Shown here: one piece after another, positions 1 to 10,721 of the stretch
How positions within the stretch are numbered: the first letter of the stretch is position 1
Layout of the letters: each line of letters opens with the position of its first letter
Assembly: GCA_963693085.1 (NCBI GenBank)
Contig: OY856412.1
Location: forward strand, 1,058,984,244 to 1,059,048,243
DNA length: 64,000 bases
Direction: 5' to 3'
DNA from: Alisma plantago-aquatica
Taxonomy: Eukaryota > Streptophyta > Magnoliopsida > Alismatales > Alismataceae
Position numbers and translations under genes: made by a program
Notes under the pieces: model-generated
Seen by the model: the letters and a program-made list of their open reading frames with translations, nothing else
The model's database searches: none
Told to the model about the DNA's origin: nothing

Positions 1-890
1 AACAATTTAAAGTCTAATGAATAAACCTAAGCTACTAACTGGCCATTCATATGCTAGGTTGTGTATAGGGGCACTAGTCCCTAACACCCCCTACTACCCT
101 TGAGAGGCTCAATTGGGTTAGGTATTAGATTTCATTCAATTAGAGTCTAATCAAGTCTAGGTTTCTATATTAGACACTCCTAGGGCAATTAGGGGCTGAG
201 GGTAGTAATGGGGAGGTGAAATTAGGGCTTTGAACCCCAATTTCCCCACGTTCTAACCTTGAGAAGGCTCCATGCTAATTGCACTAGAAACATCTAAACT
301 AGATACTTAGATCTCTCACTTAGGCTTAGGGAGATTGATTAGGATGTAGGAAGATGGGAGGCAACCGAGGAATCCAAGAATTGGACCTAGGGGCAAATCC
401 CAAAATTCACATATATAAGCAATTTCCCTAAATTCCTAGGTGATTTCACACACAAACCAACAAGCAATTCATGGACAATAAGATGCAAATAGAACATAAT
501 CATTAAAAAATGGAATTACAAAGTTTACATGCCAATTTCCCCCAACATGGTAACAAAGTAACATTTTACACCCTAAACAACCCACCAAAAGGGGTCTAGC
601 TACTCATGGAAATGGAAAATACAAAAACAGAGGAGAATGAGGTAGAAGAAGTCATGGAGCTTGATGTAGATGAAGAAATCCTCCTCTCAATCTACCACAA
701 GACATCCTCCTCTCTCCTCCAAGGTGTAAGGGTATGGAATGAAGGGGATTATGGGTAGGAACTAGGATAAACTAGTGTTTTTGGGGTGGAAATGGTGAAA
801 TGGAGTGGAACGGCTAAGGGAAAAAATGGAGTGGTAGGAGTGAGCTAGGGGTGGCATGAGGGTAGATAACCTTGACCTATAGCCACCCCC

Positions 891-899
891 CATATATAG
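891..899 (-). promoter_or_regulatory. TATA-like box in Athila-A 3' LTR
   Basis: CTATATATG in element sense, matched by CTATATATA at the equivalent place in the 5' LTR (24896-24904). It lies about 725 bp into the LTR and directly downstream (element sense) of the CACGG palindrome array, as expected for a U3 promoter core. Function is inferred from position. Confidence 0.45.
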
Positions 900-973
900 G
901 TGTGGGGGAATCAATAGGTCAAGTAGGGGCAAAGTGGGAAATGCAGTGGAAAAAGTAGCTAGGTTTTGTAAGT

Positions 974-1306
974 AGCACAACCGTGGTGGATCACCACGAC
1001 CGTGGTGGCTAGGGGTGAGCACGGTCGTGGTGGTTAACCACGAGTAGTGTCAATTAAAATGTCAAAATCACAGGTTGATGGTCATTTTTACACTGAGACT
1101 GACACGGCTGTGGTGGGTAGCACGGTCGTGGTGGGTTAAGGGTAGAATGGTCATGCTGGGTAGCACAGGCATGGTGAACAAGGTGATGGTGGATGTGGTG
1201 CAGCGCCACGCCCATTCTTCAGTTATGTAGCACGACCATGCTAGGTGGCACAGCCGTGGTGGTTGTCCCTTACATGGCCATTCTTTAATGCACGGCTGTG
1301 GTGTCG
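974..1306 (-). repeat. CACGGYCGTGG palindromic array in Athila-A 3' LTR
   Basis: About ten imperfect copies of a CpG-containing near-palindrome (CACGGTCGTGGTGG and variants), irregularly spaced 15-50 bp apart. The same array is present in the 5' LTR (24980-25310), and the motif recurs in the internal spacer (5063-5290). It lies about 75 bp upstream of the TATA-like box in element sense. Confidence 0.8.
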
Positions 1307-1620
1307 TCTGTTGCTACACTTGGCCTTGATTCTTCAGATTTCCTTGGATCTTTGTTTCTATGGGTCTTTGGCCACTAGGGGTAGGTTGAGGGAGCATCAG
1401 ACTTCACTTTGGGCTTCTCCAAGGGTAGAGAAACCCTAGGATCACTCCTCTCTCTCTTCCATCAAACATGATCTAAATTCTTGAAAACATGCAAATAATG
1501 TCCTTAAGTGCATTTTACACAAATATGCTTATTGAGGAAAATAACATGTAATCTAACATGTATAGAGGAGATTGAAATGCAAAATGACACAAGATGAAGT
1601 GCTAAAATAGGGCTAAATTA

Positions 1621-1635
1621 CCACCCCAAACTTGA
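1621..1635 (-). other. Athila-A polypurine tract next to 3' LTR
   Basis: In element sense the sequence reads TCAAGTTTGGGGTGG and abuts the LTR start at 1620. Just upstream is TGAGGATAAGTAT, the run-in typical of Athila-type 3' ends. Two similar cassettes lie deeper in the element (2229-2244 and 2984-2998). Confidence 0.7.
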
Positions 1636-3012
1636 AACATACTTATCCTCAGGTATGCTCCAACTCAATCTCTCTGCAAAATTTTTGCAAGCAAGAAATG
1701 ACAAATGCAATGTAAAGAATGATTATTGTTGAATAGGATCAATAGTACCTAAGTAATGCATTCCACCTCTCTCCTCTCCTGCTTTCACAAACAAATCATG
1801 AAAAGGGCACAAAGCATATGAACTTCAAATATAGTGCATAAAACATACAAGCTATCCATATTTCTTTCATGTAGTTCCAAGTAAACTATTTCATGATGGT
1901 GTTAATCAAGGATGACCACGAGTGTTGTTTCACCTTCATCCTTTCAACCTTATGTTTCAAATCACACCAAATGACCCACATGGCTGTGGAAAATGGCAAA
2001 TGAGTCAGGTTTGATGTTTCCTAGCTCAATGGGTATAAAGATGGAAGAAAGGGTTGCGGTAAGATTTTAGAGTGGTATTACGTGGAGAACTCATCTTTTC
2101 TTTATTTGAATGCTCTTAAAGATGAGCATCCTTTTATTTTCTTTTTGCATTTTTTATTTTCTTTTTCTTTTCCCTTGGAGTAGATAGGGCATATGGTTAT
2201 GAGAGTGAAGCAGTGAGATGTAGATATGGCCACCCCAAACTTTTGGAGGTGGCCTTGGCTGATATGTGCATTTTGGCATCCTTTCACGAGGCAGAGGGGT
2301 AAGAAGATGGTGAGTGAAGAGTCAGATCAAAGAGGGCCATTGGCGTGATTCTCAACATAATGTATCCTACATGAAAATTAATCCAACACTTCATCCAACA
2401 ATGTCACACCACATGAATGCACAACCTGAAATTAATATTTCAATCAAGTGATTCCAAAGGCACTAAGCACTCATAGCTTGCTCAAATCACAATTCAACCA
2501 AATCATCCACAAACACAAGATAGGTGATGCACATGCAAAAAGTCAAGAATTGATACCATTTAGCAACAAACAATGATAATTCACTTGCATTTGTCAAAGG
2601 TCACCATTTTTAATCCAAAAAGTAGAGATTGGGTTGAAACACACTTTTAGATGAGAAATCTCTAATTTGGGAAAAATTGGCCAAAATGGTGCCAAGTTCC
2701 CTTCAATCACATCTAAGCCTATATTATTGAACTTAAAGCAATAAACAGGCAAATCCTAGCTAAAACATGCAAAATTACTAAAAATCTACATGATATGCAA
2801 TGCATGGAAAAAAGGCAATTTTTTTGAAAATTATGCAAAAATGGCAAGAAAGAAACCTACATGGCATGCAAGTATGAAAAGCGGGTAAACTCTAAGCTAA
2901 AGAAAGCAAAACCAAACAAACAAAAGTAAATGGTAGGTGAAATGCAAAATAAGAGTGAAAATGAGATAGGGCATACCACCCTACCACCCCAAACTTTTGA
3001 ATCATGTTGTCC
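1636..3012 (-). other. Athila-A 3' untranslated region with duplicated PPT-like cassettes
   Basis: No ORF with recognisable homology. It holds two extra AAAAGTTTGGGGTGG cassettes (2229-2244 and 2984-2998); the latter is preceded by ACTGAGGACAACATG, like the run-in of the true polypurine tract. The rest is AT-rich non-coding sequence. Confidence 0.55.
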
Positions 3013-4855
3013 TCAGTATGACACTAAAGTCTGGCAATGATAGGGTATATGATCACAGTGGTGACGGTAGTCCTCTCTGTGGTGGAGGATGTTGGTAGTA
3101 GGAACCCCAATAGTTTGACTGTGGAGGTGGGTAGTTGTCCAGATATGCTGATAGTGAACTCCACCAATCTTCCCCCCACTGGGGTTCCTTTGTGCCTGGG
3201 CATGCTGGAACAGGTATAGGTGGTTGACCTGATAATGCATCTGTTGATGGTCCAACCACAAGGCATCCTGAGTATGTTGAAAACCCTCTTGTGCCTGAAA
3301 AATACCCTCCTGGGTGCTCAAAATGTGGTCTTGAGTGTTGTGAATACCCTCCAACTTCGCATGTATGGTGGACATGTCATATGCGTTTGTTGTGGTTTGT
3401 TATTGCTGTTGTGATGTTTCCTTCTCATGATGACTCACTCTACGATTCTCCCACTCCTCAGATGTCCTCCTCCTCTCGGCGGCCTCTTGTGACTCTCCAA
3501 GCCCCTCAGCTAGATCTCCGGGCTGTTGCTGCCATGTGTCTCTAGGATGCTCCTCTTCCCATCTCCTCAAGATGTCCAGAAAGTCTGGAGATGGTCCACA
3601 TCCCTCTAAGAGAGGTGTGGCATGATAGGGGAGCTCAAGTGAAGCCCCAACATAAGGAGGGTTGACTTGGTAGAAATTTTTTTGGTCAATTATTGATATC
3701 ATCGATGACCGGGTCAAGTAATGCAAGTCAACTAGCTTTCCTCCTTTTGCCTTTGTGTATCCAGATACATCATGTCCTACGGCTAAGGCAATGGAAGTAA
3801 TAGTCCCTCCCATGATAAATGGATTCTTGCACTTGGATGGAATTGTCTTCATATGATCGATTATAAGTGACCCTAGGTTTACAATTCCCTTGCACCATCC
3901 ATCCTATCACAAAAAGGTCTTTCCTTGTGCAACTGCCTTGATTTTCATAACGGGTGAAGATGGTGTTCGCCAAGACCTTTGGTATGTACCTTAGGATAGG
4001 GTTGTGAATCGGTCTAGTCTTTGATTTACTAACTACAAAACTACTCTACTCAGTGAGTTTCTTCCACATAGAAACATAATTTGCATTAGTTTCTCTATCA
4101 GTGCTTCCTTCATTAAGTGACGTTGTTGCCTCAGGAGTCAGAGTAAATATGCCATTCAGAAAAGATGTAGTAACAAAGTGGGTGCTACTCCCCAAGGTGA
4201 CACTGATGGCAACCTGCAAGACCTTCTCTAATGTGGCAAAGAATTGTTGTGTAAGCTCCATATAGGTCTCTTGTACAGTATTCAACACCTCAACTAGCCT
4301 AACGGGCTCTACCACATCTTGAAAAAAATCATCGATACCCAAACTCTTCACCATCTCCTGGCAGGCGTAGCAAGTGGTGATCACTCGGCGTGTCAAGCAC
4401 TCTGGATGCTTGGGTTTCTTCCCTCTTTTACCCTGACTGTCTGGTTTTGGCTCACGACACATTTCAGGTGCATCCTCTAGTTGTGTGTTTTGCATGACCT
4501 CATCAGTATCATCTACCAGTAGCCGCCGTTGTGCTCTTGGCTACTGCTACGGCTGCAGTGTCGTAGATGTCGAGGGGCGTGCAGCTAAAAATGATGGATA
4601 AGCTGCCAGAACTAAAGGACATGCTTCTGAGATGGATAGTCGGGCTGCTTCCCTACCTCCTCTAGGTAGCCTGGATGATTCCTCCATCATTGGGTCCACT
4701 GTTGCAGCCGTATATATGGGACGATTCCCCTTGTGAACCAGAGGTTGGCAAAGGTAAGAGCAGCTGTCGGGGATGAATAGGGTGTGTTCTTGGGCCGACG
4801 TTCGTAGGAGATCACATCCTTTGTCTTTTCTACATCCTTCTTAGCCTTGCTTCAT
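3013..4855 (-). pseudogene. Athila-A ORF3 (third ORF downstream of pol), decayed
   Basis: The likely start is the ATG at 4855, followed within five codons by a stop. Readable blocks continue to 4046 and from about 3852 to 3013. The middle contains LTRRVITTCYACQEMVKSLG, which matches ITRRVLPSRYMCEETLNKL in ORF3 of Athila-B (43172-44671). A second shared block (GGTITSIALAVGHDV and GKLVDLHYLTRS) matches GGLISILAMQLGLDV and KNLVDINYLIS there. The C-terminal part is rich in H, Q, T and D with coil-like periodicity (IHNTQDHILSTQEG). In Athila elements a third ORF (ATHILA ORF-1/env-like region) is found outside gag-pol; its biochemical role is not established. Several stops and at least one frameshift make this copy non-functional. 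The assignment rests on the shared blocks and the position. Confidence 0.65.
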
Positions 4856-5062
4856 TTTGGCTTGAAATCAGAGGAGAAATCAACAAAATTCGAAATTCTC
4901 TGAAGAATGGGGTTGTTGGGGCGGATTTGAGAGAGATGAGGTGTTTGGTGGATGGAGGGAGAAATCTAGAGATTGAGGTAGTAGAAATGGTGGGGGATTG
5001 ATTGGAGAAGGATTGGGGGTGATTTTGTAGAGATTGTAGGGTGGTAGGAGGGCTGGGGAGTG
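4856..5062 (-). other. Leader of Athila-A ORF3
   Basis: A 62-codon proline- and serine-rich open stretch (5068-4880) lies upstream of and out of frame with the ORF3 ATG at 4855. It has no similarity I recognise and is more likely leader than gene. Confidence 0.35.
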
Positions 5063-5380
5063 ATGCACGGTCGCTGTTTTTAGAGAATGACCGTGGTGCT
5101 CGTCGAGGTTCTGTGTGGAAATGATTTGAGATTTTGCAAAATGACTAACTTAACTGCTGAGTCAGGTTGCAGCACTACCGTGTTACGCGACATGACCGTG
5201 GTGGCTAGCCTATTGCACGGTCGTGGTGCCCCACACGGCCGTTCTGCGTAGGTGGCTACACGGTCGTGCTGCCTTGCACGGCCATGGTGGATCTATTCTT
5301 CAATTTTGATTTTTTTTCTTGATTCCCATGTTGATTGTGAATATATCAGCATGGCTGTTCCATGTCACCATGGCCTTGGT
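5063..5380 (-). repeat. Internal CACGGYCGTGG array between pol position and ORF3 (Athila-A)
   Basis: Eight or more copies of the LTR motif family (for example GCACGGTCGTGGTG near 5216 and CACGGTCGTGCTG near 5260) lie 200-520 bp upstream of the ORF3 start. The array is clearly internal, yet uses the same motif as the LTR promoter region. Confidence 0.75.
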
Positions 5381-5818
5381 GAGTACTGTGGATGTCGACT
5401 TCAACTCAAATTTCATCAAACATCAAATTTTTGGCCCAAAATGATTTTTTACGGATCACTTTGTCAAAACCTCATCTAATTCTCCTCATTTCACCCTATT
5501 TTCACCTGCACATCTTAAAACTAAACAAAAACTATTAAAAACAAGTGTGTGTGTTTTCTTGGAAAAGTGTAAAAACAAAGCAAAAGTATCAAAATGAGAG
5601 GTCAAGTGAAAAATTCCCGAAACTTAGGTGGGTTGCCTCCCACAAGCATTGAGTTTCTTACCTTCAGCTTGGCTTCTTGGCGATTCTTTAGTGAATCATC
5701 CATTTGGTATCCTCATGTGCCCATTCTTGCAAAACATGCATCCCTCATTTGCACTCAATCTATTTTCCTCATCCCTTTGATCACAATAATCCTCATCAAC
5801 TGTTGCATCTTGATCTTC
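5381..5818 (-). other. Athila-A spacer after protease; pol missing
   Basis: In element sense this includes GTGGGAGGCAACCCACC (near 5630), a phrase typical of the spacer downstream of integrase in Athila-type elements. Reverse transcriptase, RNase H and integrase should lie between the protease (ending near 5819) and this spacer but are absent, so the junction marks loss of about 3 kb of pol. Confidence 0.55.
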
Positions 5819-6283
5819 TTATCTCAAATGATCATTTCGACTTGTGAAGTGATCATGTCCAATATCCCTATCTCGGACCCGTCGGGTTGGGGTTTTGTAC
5901 ATGTTGATCTTGATCTTCATGTCCATGAATGAAACTGTCATGGTGCCGCTGCGTACATGAATCTTGACATCAGCTGTAGATAAGAATGGTCTTCCTAAGA
6001 TGATGGGAATCTTCCTATCCTCCAGATCCATATCAAGTAAGATGAAATCCATTAGGAACACTGTGCCTTTCTCTTTATCTATCATCACCAAGACATCATC
6101 CACTCTTCCCCTAGGCACTTTTATAGATCTATCCGCCAATTCGAGAGTGCAATGTGTCGGCTTCAACTTGCCTAAACCCAGCTCAATATAGACATTGTAT
6201 GACATCAAATTCACACTAGATTCTAAATCAAGTAAGGACATGTTTATGCAATGTCCCCCTATGTAACTAGGTATGAGTGGGGC
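5819..6283 (-). pseudogene. Athila-A retropepsin-like protease
   Basis: In frame with the upstream gag. The active-site region reads LDLESSVNLMSYNVY where Athila relatives have DLGAS(V/I)NLMP, so the catalytic D is kept but the G of D-x-G is E. Further on, CTLELADRSIKVPRGRVDDV and IPIILGRPFLSTADVKI match the conserved C-terminal half of Athila proteases. A stop precedes the domain at about 6284, and an open reading frame of about 140 codons follows. The protease would mature Gag in an autonomous element; this copy is probably inactive because of the active-site change and the missing pol. Confidence 0.8.
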
Positions 6284-7910
6284 TCATGGGTCTTTTCTCT
6301 TCACAGGAAGTGAATGTTGTATGATGGAGCTCACTTGTTCATTCAACTTCACTTTCTTTTGTATCCTCCCCGTTGACCTTCTCTTCATAGTGCATAGGTT
6401 CTTGAGGAACTTGGCATATGATGGAATTTGCTTGATAGCATCCAAGAGCGGAATGCTCACCTTCACTTGAATAAACACCTCAAAAATATCCACATTGTGC
6501 TTTTGCCTCCTCTTCATTTCTGGTGGCTGATCTAGTGCTTTAATGAATGGAGGATCATTAGCTTTTTCCTTTCTTGCATCAATGTGAGGTGGAACACTAG
6601 GGATTGTAGGACCTGCAAATGGAGAATGGAGTGGATCACATGGTATCCCAAAATCAATAGGATTTATCACTGGATCTTCTTTGGAAATTTCAATCACAGT
6701 ATCACCACTTGGTTGCTTTTGCTTTTCTTTGCCAACCTTTCTTTGACTTGTGGGCTACTCAAGAGACTTTCCACTCCTTAGAACTACCACAACACTACCT
6801 TTCTCATGGTGGGGAGGGGGATCTAGTTATGGTTGTGGAGGAGGTGGAGGTGATACTTGGTGTTGAAATTGAGGTGGAGAAGAGAATTGAGGGGGAGGAA
6901 AGAATTGGGGTTGGAAGGTGAAGTTTTGGGAAATTTGAGATGAGGGAGGTGGTGGAGGAGTGTACGGCTTGGGATCACCTTGGAAATGGTAGATGGGATA
7001 CACTTGCATGGGAGGTGGATTATAGAAAACTTGAGAAGAGGGCATGGGTCCACTTGCTTCATTGTAGCTCATGATGGGTTTTGAAGACAACTTCTCTTCT
7101 TGGATAGCAATTATGGAAGATAGCTTCTCTACTTTCTCTTCTAATCTTGCAACATCTTTTTGGGCACCATCAAATATTTTCAATCTAGAGAGAACCTCTT
7201 CCTCAAACCTTGAGCTATATTTTGGACTTTGTGGCTCTTGATAGCTATAGGAGTGAGGTGTCTTCTTTTCCTCACCATAGAACTCAATAGAATTGATCGG
7301 GTGGCAAGGAACATTTGTCACTTTGTTCTTCATGAAGCTCACCATGTCACTAAGAATATTCATCACTTGCGGGTTTGAGTCATCATGAGTAGGAGGTGTC
7401 ACACCAAAGGCATATCCTCTTTCATTCATCATGCTAGAAGCTTGAATTCTTGATCCTTTAGCCAACTACTCAAACAAAGGCCATATCTCCTTAGGTGGCC
7501 TAGCCATGAAAACTCCTCCACAAGAGGAATCCACTGTGTCTTGGTCCTTTAGACACAAACTGGAGTAGAATGATTGAACTAGCTGCCACAAAGGGATCTC
7601 ATGGTGCGGGCACTCTCTCAAAATCTTCTTAAATCTCTCCCATGTGTTATGAAACTACTCATTTCCCATTTGAATAAAAGTTGTTACGGCACGCCGCATT
7701 TGTGCTAACCTTGCTATAGAGTAGAATTGTCTCAAGAAGGCATTATTCATTGTTTCCCAATTCATGATGTCCCTTTTTTAGTCATACCAATATTTAGCTC
7801 TATCTTTGAGGGAAAAAGAGAACAAGGTCAACCAAATTGTATCATCACTAGCCGTCAACTTCTTGAAGGTTGAGCATACTTCAAGAAAGGAGTCCAAGTG
7901 CTTGTAAAGG
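6284..7910 (-). pseudogene. gag: Athila-A gag, N-terminally truncated
   Basis: From 7910 the translation runs NLYKHLDSFLEVCSTFKKL, DDTIWLTLFSFSLKDRAKYW, WERFKKILRECPHHEIP, VQSFYSSL, and then a proline-rich region at 6830-7050. A VVVLRSGKSLE block and an IPSYAKFLKNLCT block follow just before the protease. These are hallmark blocks of Athila-type Gag. Most blocks share one frame, broken by a handful of stops. The expected N-terminal ~100 residues are missing because the frame is cut at 7910 by the copia-derived sequence. Confidence 0.85.
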
Positions 7911-8465
7911 TTCTCGCTCCTCGAACCGGTCATCAACTGATCGGTTCACTCCTTGAACCGACCGTCTGGAAGGTCAACCGATCGGTTCACTCCTTGAACC
8001 GACCGTCTGAACAGTCGTCTTGATGTCCGCCGGTCTTTGACATAACAGGAAATAAAATCCTATTCTATTTATTACATTGCTTTAAAAGGGAAACCCCGAG
8101 TTACATTCGGGGGGAGCAAAGGTAGGAAAGAATCTCGAATTATTTCGAGTTACATCAGGAATAAGAGAGGGAAGATCGGTGCGCAGATCGAGATGCAAGC
8201 AACCACACACAACCAATCACAGATAGGGGTTTATAGGCCATAATCACGCTACACACATCCACCACAAAACTCGTTTAAGGGCGACGCATATCGATTGCAT
8301 TAATAATACATATCATATATGTAATTAGGGATTTGTGGATTTAGGATTGGACATGCATAAAGCCGATATTATTCGCATCACATGCAATAAATAAAGGCGA
8401 CAAACCAAAATCGATCATATCGATATTCCTAAAATATAGAGCAGTTGACGTGGCTCTGATACCAC
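7911..8465 (-). repeat. Truncated second copia leader with primer-binding site
   Basis: Near-identical to 14806-15361. It contains the primer site at 8449-8464 and palindromic ACCGATCGGT motifs at about 7935-8000. Its abrupt edge at 7910 joins Athila-A gag coding sequence. Confidence 0.85.
8449..8464 (-). other. Primer-binding site, second copia unit
   Basis: In element sense TGGTATCAGAGCCACG, complementary to the 3' end of initiator Met-tRNA. It lies 1 bp from the LTR end at 8466. Confidence 0.85.
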
Positions 8466-9019
8466 TGTTGGGTTTTAGGAGAGACAGAGAAGGCAGCGGA
8501 AACAAAAAAAAATTCTCCCCAACCCATACCAAGGAAACGCGTCAACGTCTATATAATAGGAAAGGATGGTTTGTGGAATCATACCTTGTCCCGAGGCTTT
8601 CTCAGCGACAATACCTCGCGCAATGCGCGGTCTTCAACTCCGGACTTCGACGGTGTCTGTGCAGCTCCTGGTCGCACCGGGACTGACAACTCCTACTCGA
8701 ACCGGATTGTCGGATGATAGTTGTCCTCCTAAGCGGCAGTGTCCTCCCGCCTCTGTAGTAGTCCACACGGACCACCTGGAACTCCACTCTCCTTGTCCCA
8801 CAAGGAAGTGGAAGGAGTCGCACCCTCCTATTGACGTACTAGTCGCCAACACACTCTCCTGCCTCCTGTTGCAACTGCAGTTGTCCTTCCCTTGTTGCAC
8901 CTCCCTTTTGCGGGAAGCACTTGCTCGGGCTCTCTCACGGTTACCAAAACCAGAGAGAACGACAACTTGAAGAGCAACTGGTTGCACTGAGCTGTACCTT
9001 GAGAAGCCCCCAATACCCC

Positions 9020-9030
9020 TATATATATAG
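9020..9030 (-). promoter_or_regulatory. TATA-like box in lower copia LTR
   Basis: CTATATATATAG, about 1.68 kb into the LTR and about 105 bp downstream (element sense) of the ACCGATCGGT array. The other LTR has a 2-bp shorter version at 15916-15925. Confidence 0.55.
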
Positions 9031-9133
9031 GAGAGTCATGGGACAGGGTTCTCCATCCCGGGCAATGCGGGACTAATGCAGGAGTAGAAGGGTTCGAGAA
9101 TTTTTCACAAAAAGCAACGGGTTCGCAACTTGA

Positions 9134-9513
9134 AACGATCGGTTCACAACTGAACCGATCGGTTCGGCCATTGAGCCGATCGGTTGGACCTGAGCCGATC
9201 GTTTGGGGCACTCCAACCGATCGGTTGGTGCCCTGAACCGATCGGTTCATGGTCCTAATCCGGCTCAAAAAGACTTTCCTTGTTTCTTTCCCAATTGGTA
9301 TCGAATACCAATATTATTCCCAATCGAATTGGGAAATTTGAAACGAAAGGAAAATTCTTGCCGACATGACTTTCCCAACTGGTCGATTGCACCAGTTGAG
9401 CCGATCGGTTCAACCTTTGAACCGGTCGTCTCAACCTGGGCATGAGCCGATCGGCCTGGACACTCCAGCCGACCGGTTCAGCAACCTCAGCCGACCGGTT
9501 CATCACATGAACC
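9134..9513 (-). repeat. ACCGATCGGT palindrome array in lower copia LTR
   Basis: About a dozen copies of the palindrome ACCGATCGGTT or close variants (GCCGATCGGTT, ACCGGTCGTCT, GCCGACCGGTT), many flanked by short pyrimidine spacers. The other LTR has the matching array at 16030-16410. The motif also occurs in the leader. Confidence 0.9.
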
Positions 9514-10710
9514 GATCGGTTGGGAGCACAGGTTGGGCAAAATCAGTCAATTGTGATTTCAATCAATCCGATACTCCAATCAATGCGTCCAACACCTTGA
9601 ACCATACGATATTGAGCTATCGACTGATTGAGTGTTTAATTGAACTACTAAACTCCTTTAGTAATCAATCTAAACATTGCTTTGTGGACAAAACTCCTCT
9701 TCCAGGTTAAATCCTATGTGTGTGACCCTGCAGGTCCATTTCACGTTGGCAGTGAAAGTTCATAACACTTATGATTTCACAAGCAAAGAGCGGTGCCTAG
9801 TCACACATCAGTGCTACCCAAGTGAAAGTAGAAAGTTGGAGAACAACTTTCATCCTACAATCCGTGAATGGTGTTACAGTGAATGTATAATTCCTTTGTC
9901 ACTGATATCCCGAATGAACTCAAGGCATGGAACAGTCATCCTGTCAATGTTCATTCACTTCCTTGATCTCAGAGTAGACTGGAAGAGATATGTATGACAT
10001 CGGTATCATATACTGATTCACACATGCGTGCACGCCTTTCTCAATCCTACTCATCAAGTGGCCATGGATATCAAACTCCCTCAGGAGGGACAAATCCCAT
10101 ATCTATCACTCACCCCTCAAAAGCCCCATGTGTCAAAGCCACCCAATCATCACCTTTATAACAACCCATGTTTCAGGACTGCGTTTGATGATGTCAAAGT
10201 GTGCTCAACGACATGTGTTGAGTGCAGTGATTTCAGGTCTAAGAATCACACTCACCACCATCACTGTGAGTACTGACTGTGACTACCATCTCATGGTTCC
10301 ATGTGTCAAACTCACGGTGGGTCTGTCCGGTACCTTGTTCTCTAACAAGTACCTATGTGTTTGGTTTGATATCTCTATATCATGACTAATGAGATTCTGT
10401 CATCAACCAACACCACAATCTAGTCTTGTGTGTCATTGCTGTCTATCTACCTTCCACAATGACATCCGACTAGGGACATATCAAGAATGTACAAACTCTT
10501 AGCATCTGTATGATCTCATCATTCAGGTCATGAACCTGAAGGCATACATCATTGAGTACTGTCATTCTCTAGACATTCAATCTGTTCTATCACTATCTCA
10601 TATGACTGAACCAGAAAGAATTGGAAGCTTGCCTTTAATGTTTATCAAATCAATCTTAATGTATCCCACCAATCATCACATGATTGGCTCTCAGGGCATA
10701 CATACCAACA

Positions 10711-10721
10711 GACTCCCACTT
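10711..10721 (-). other. Copia polypurine tract
   Basis: In element sense AAGTGGGAGTC abuts the 3' LTR start TGTTGG, a standard plant copia polypurine tract. Confidence 0.85.

Larger units (their letters stand above)
1..1620 (-). repeat. Athila-A 3' LTR, truncated by window start
   Basis: This stretch aligns with 23260-25631, for example the shared segment around 40-100 with the one around 23285-23345. The element-sense LTR begins at 1620 with TAATTTAGCCC; the 5' copy begins TGATTCAGCCC at 25631. A polypurine tract directly precedes it (1621-1635). The net 5' LTR is about 2.3 kb, so roughly 0.7 kb of this copy lies off the window. Confidence 0.85.
8466..10710 (-). repeat. Copia LTR, lower copy (2245 bp)
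   Basis: Element sense starts TGTTGGTATGTATGCCCTGA at 10710 and ends TAAAACCCAACA at 8466. A polypurine tract abuts its upper edge and a primer site abuts its lower edge, so it serves as the 3' LTR of the full unit and the 5' LTR of a truncated second unit. Open frames on both strands in this GC-rich region are not convincing genes. Confidence 0.92.
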
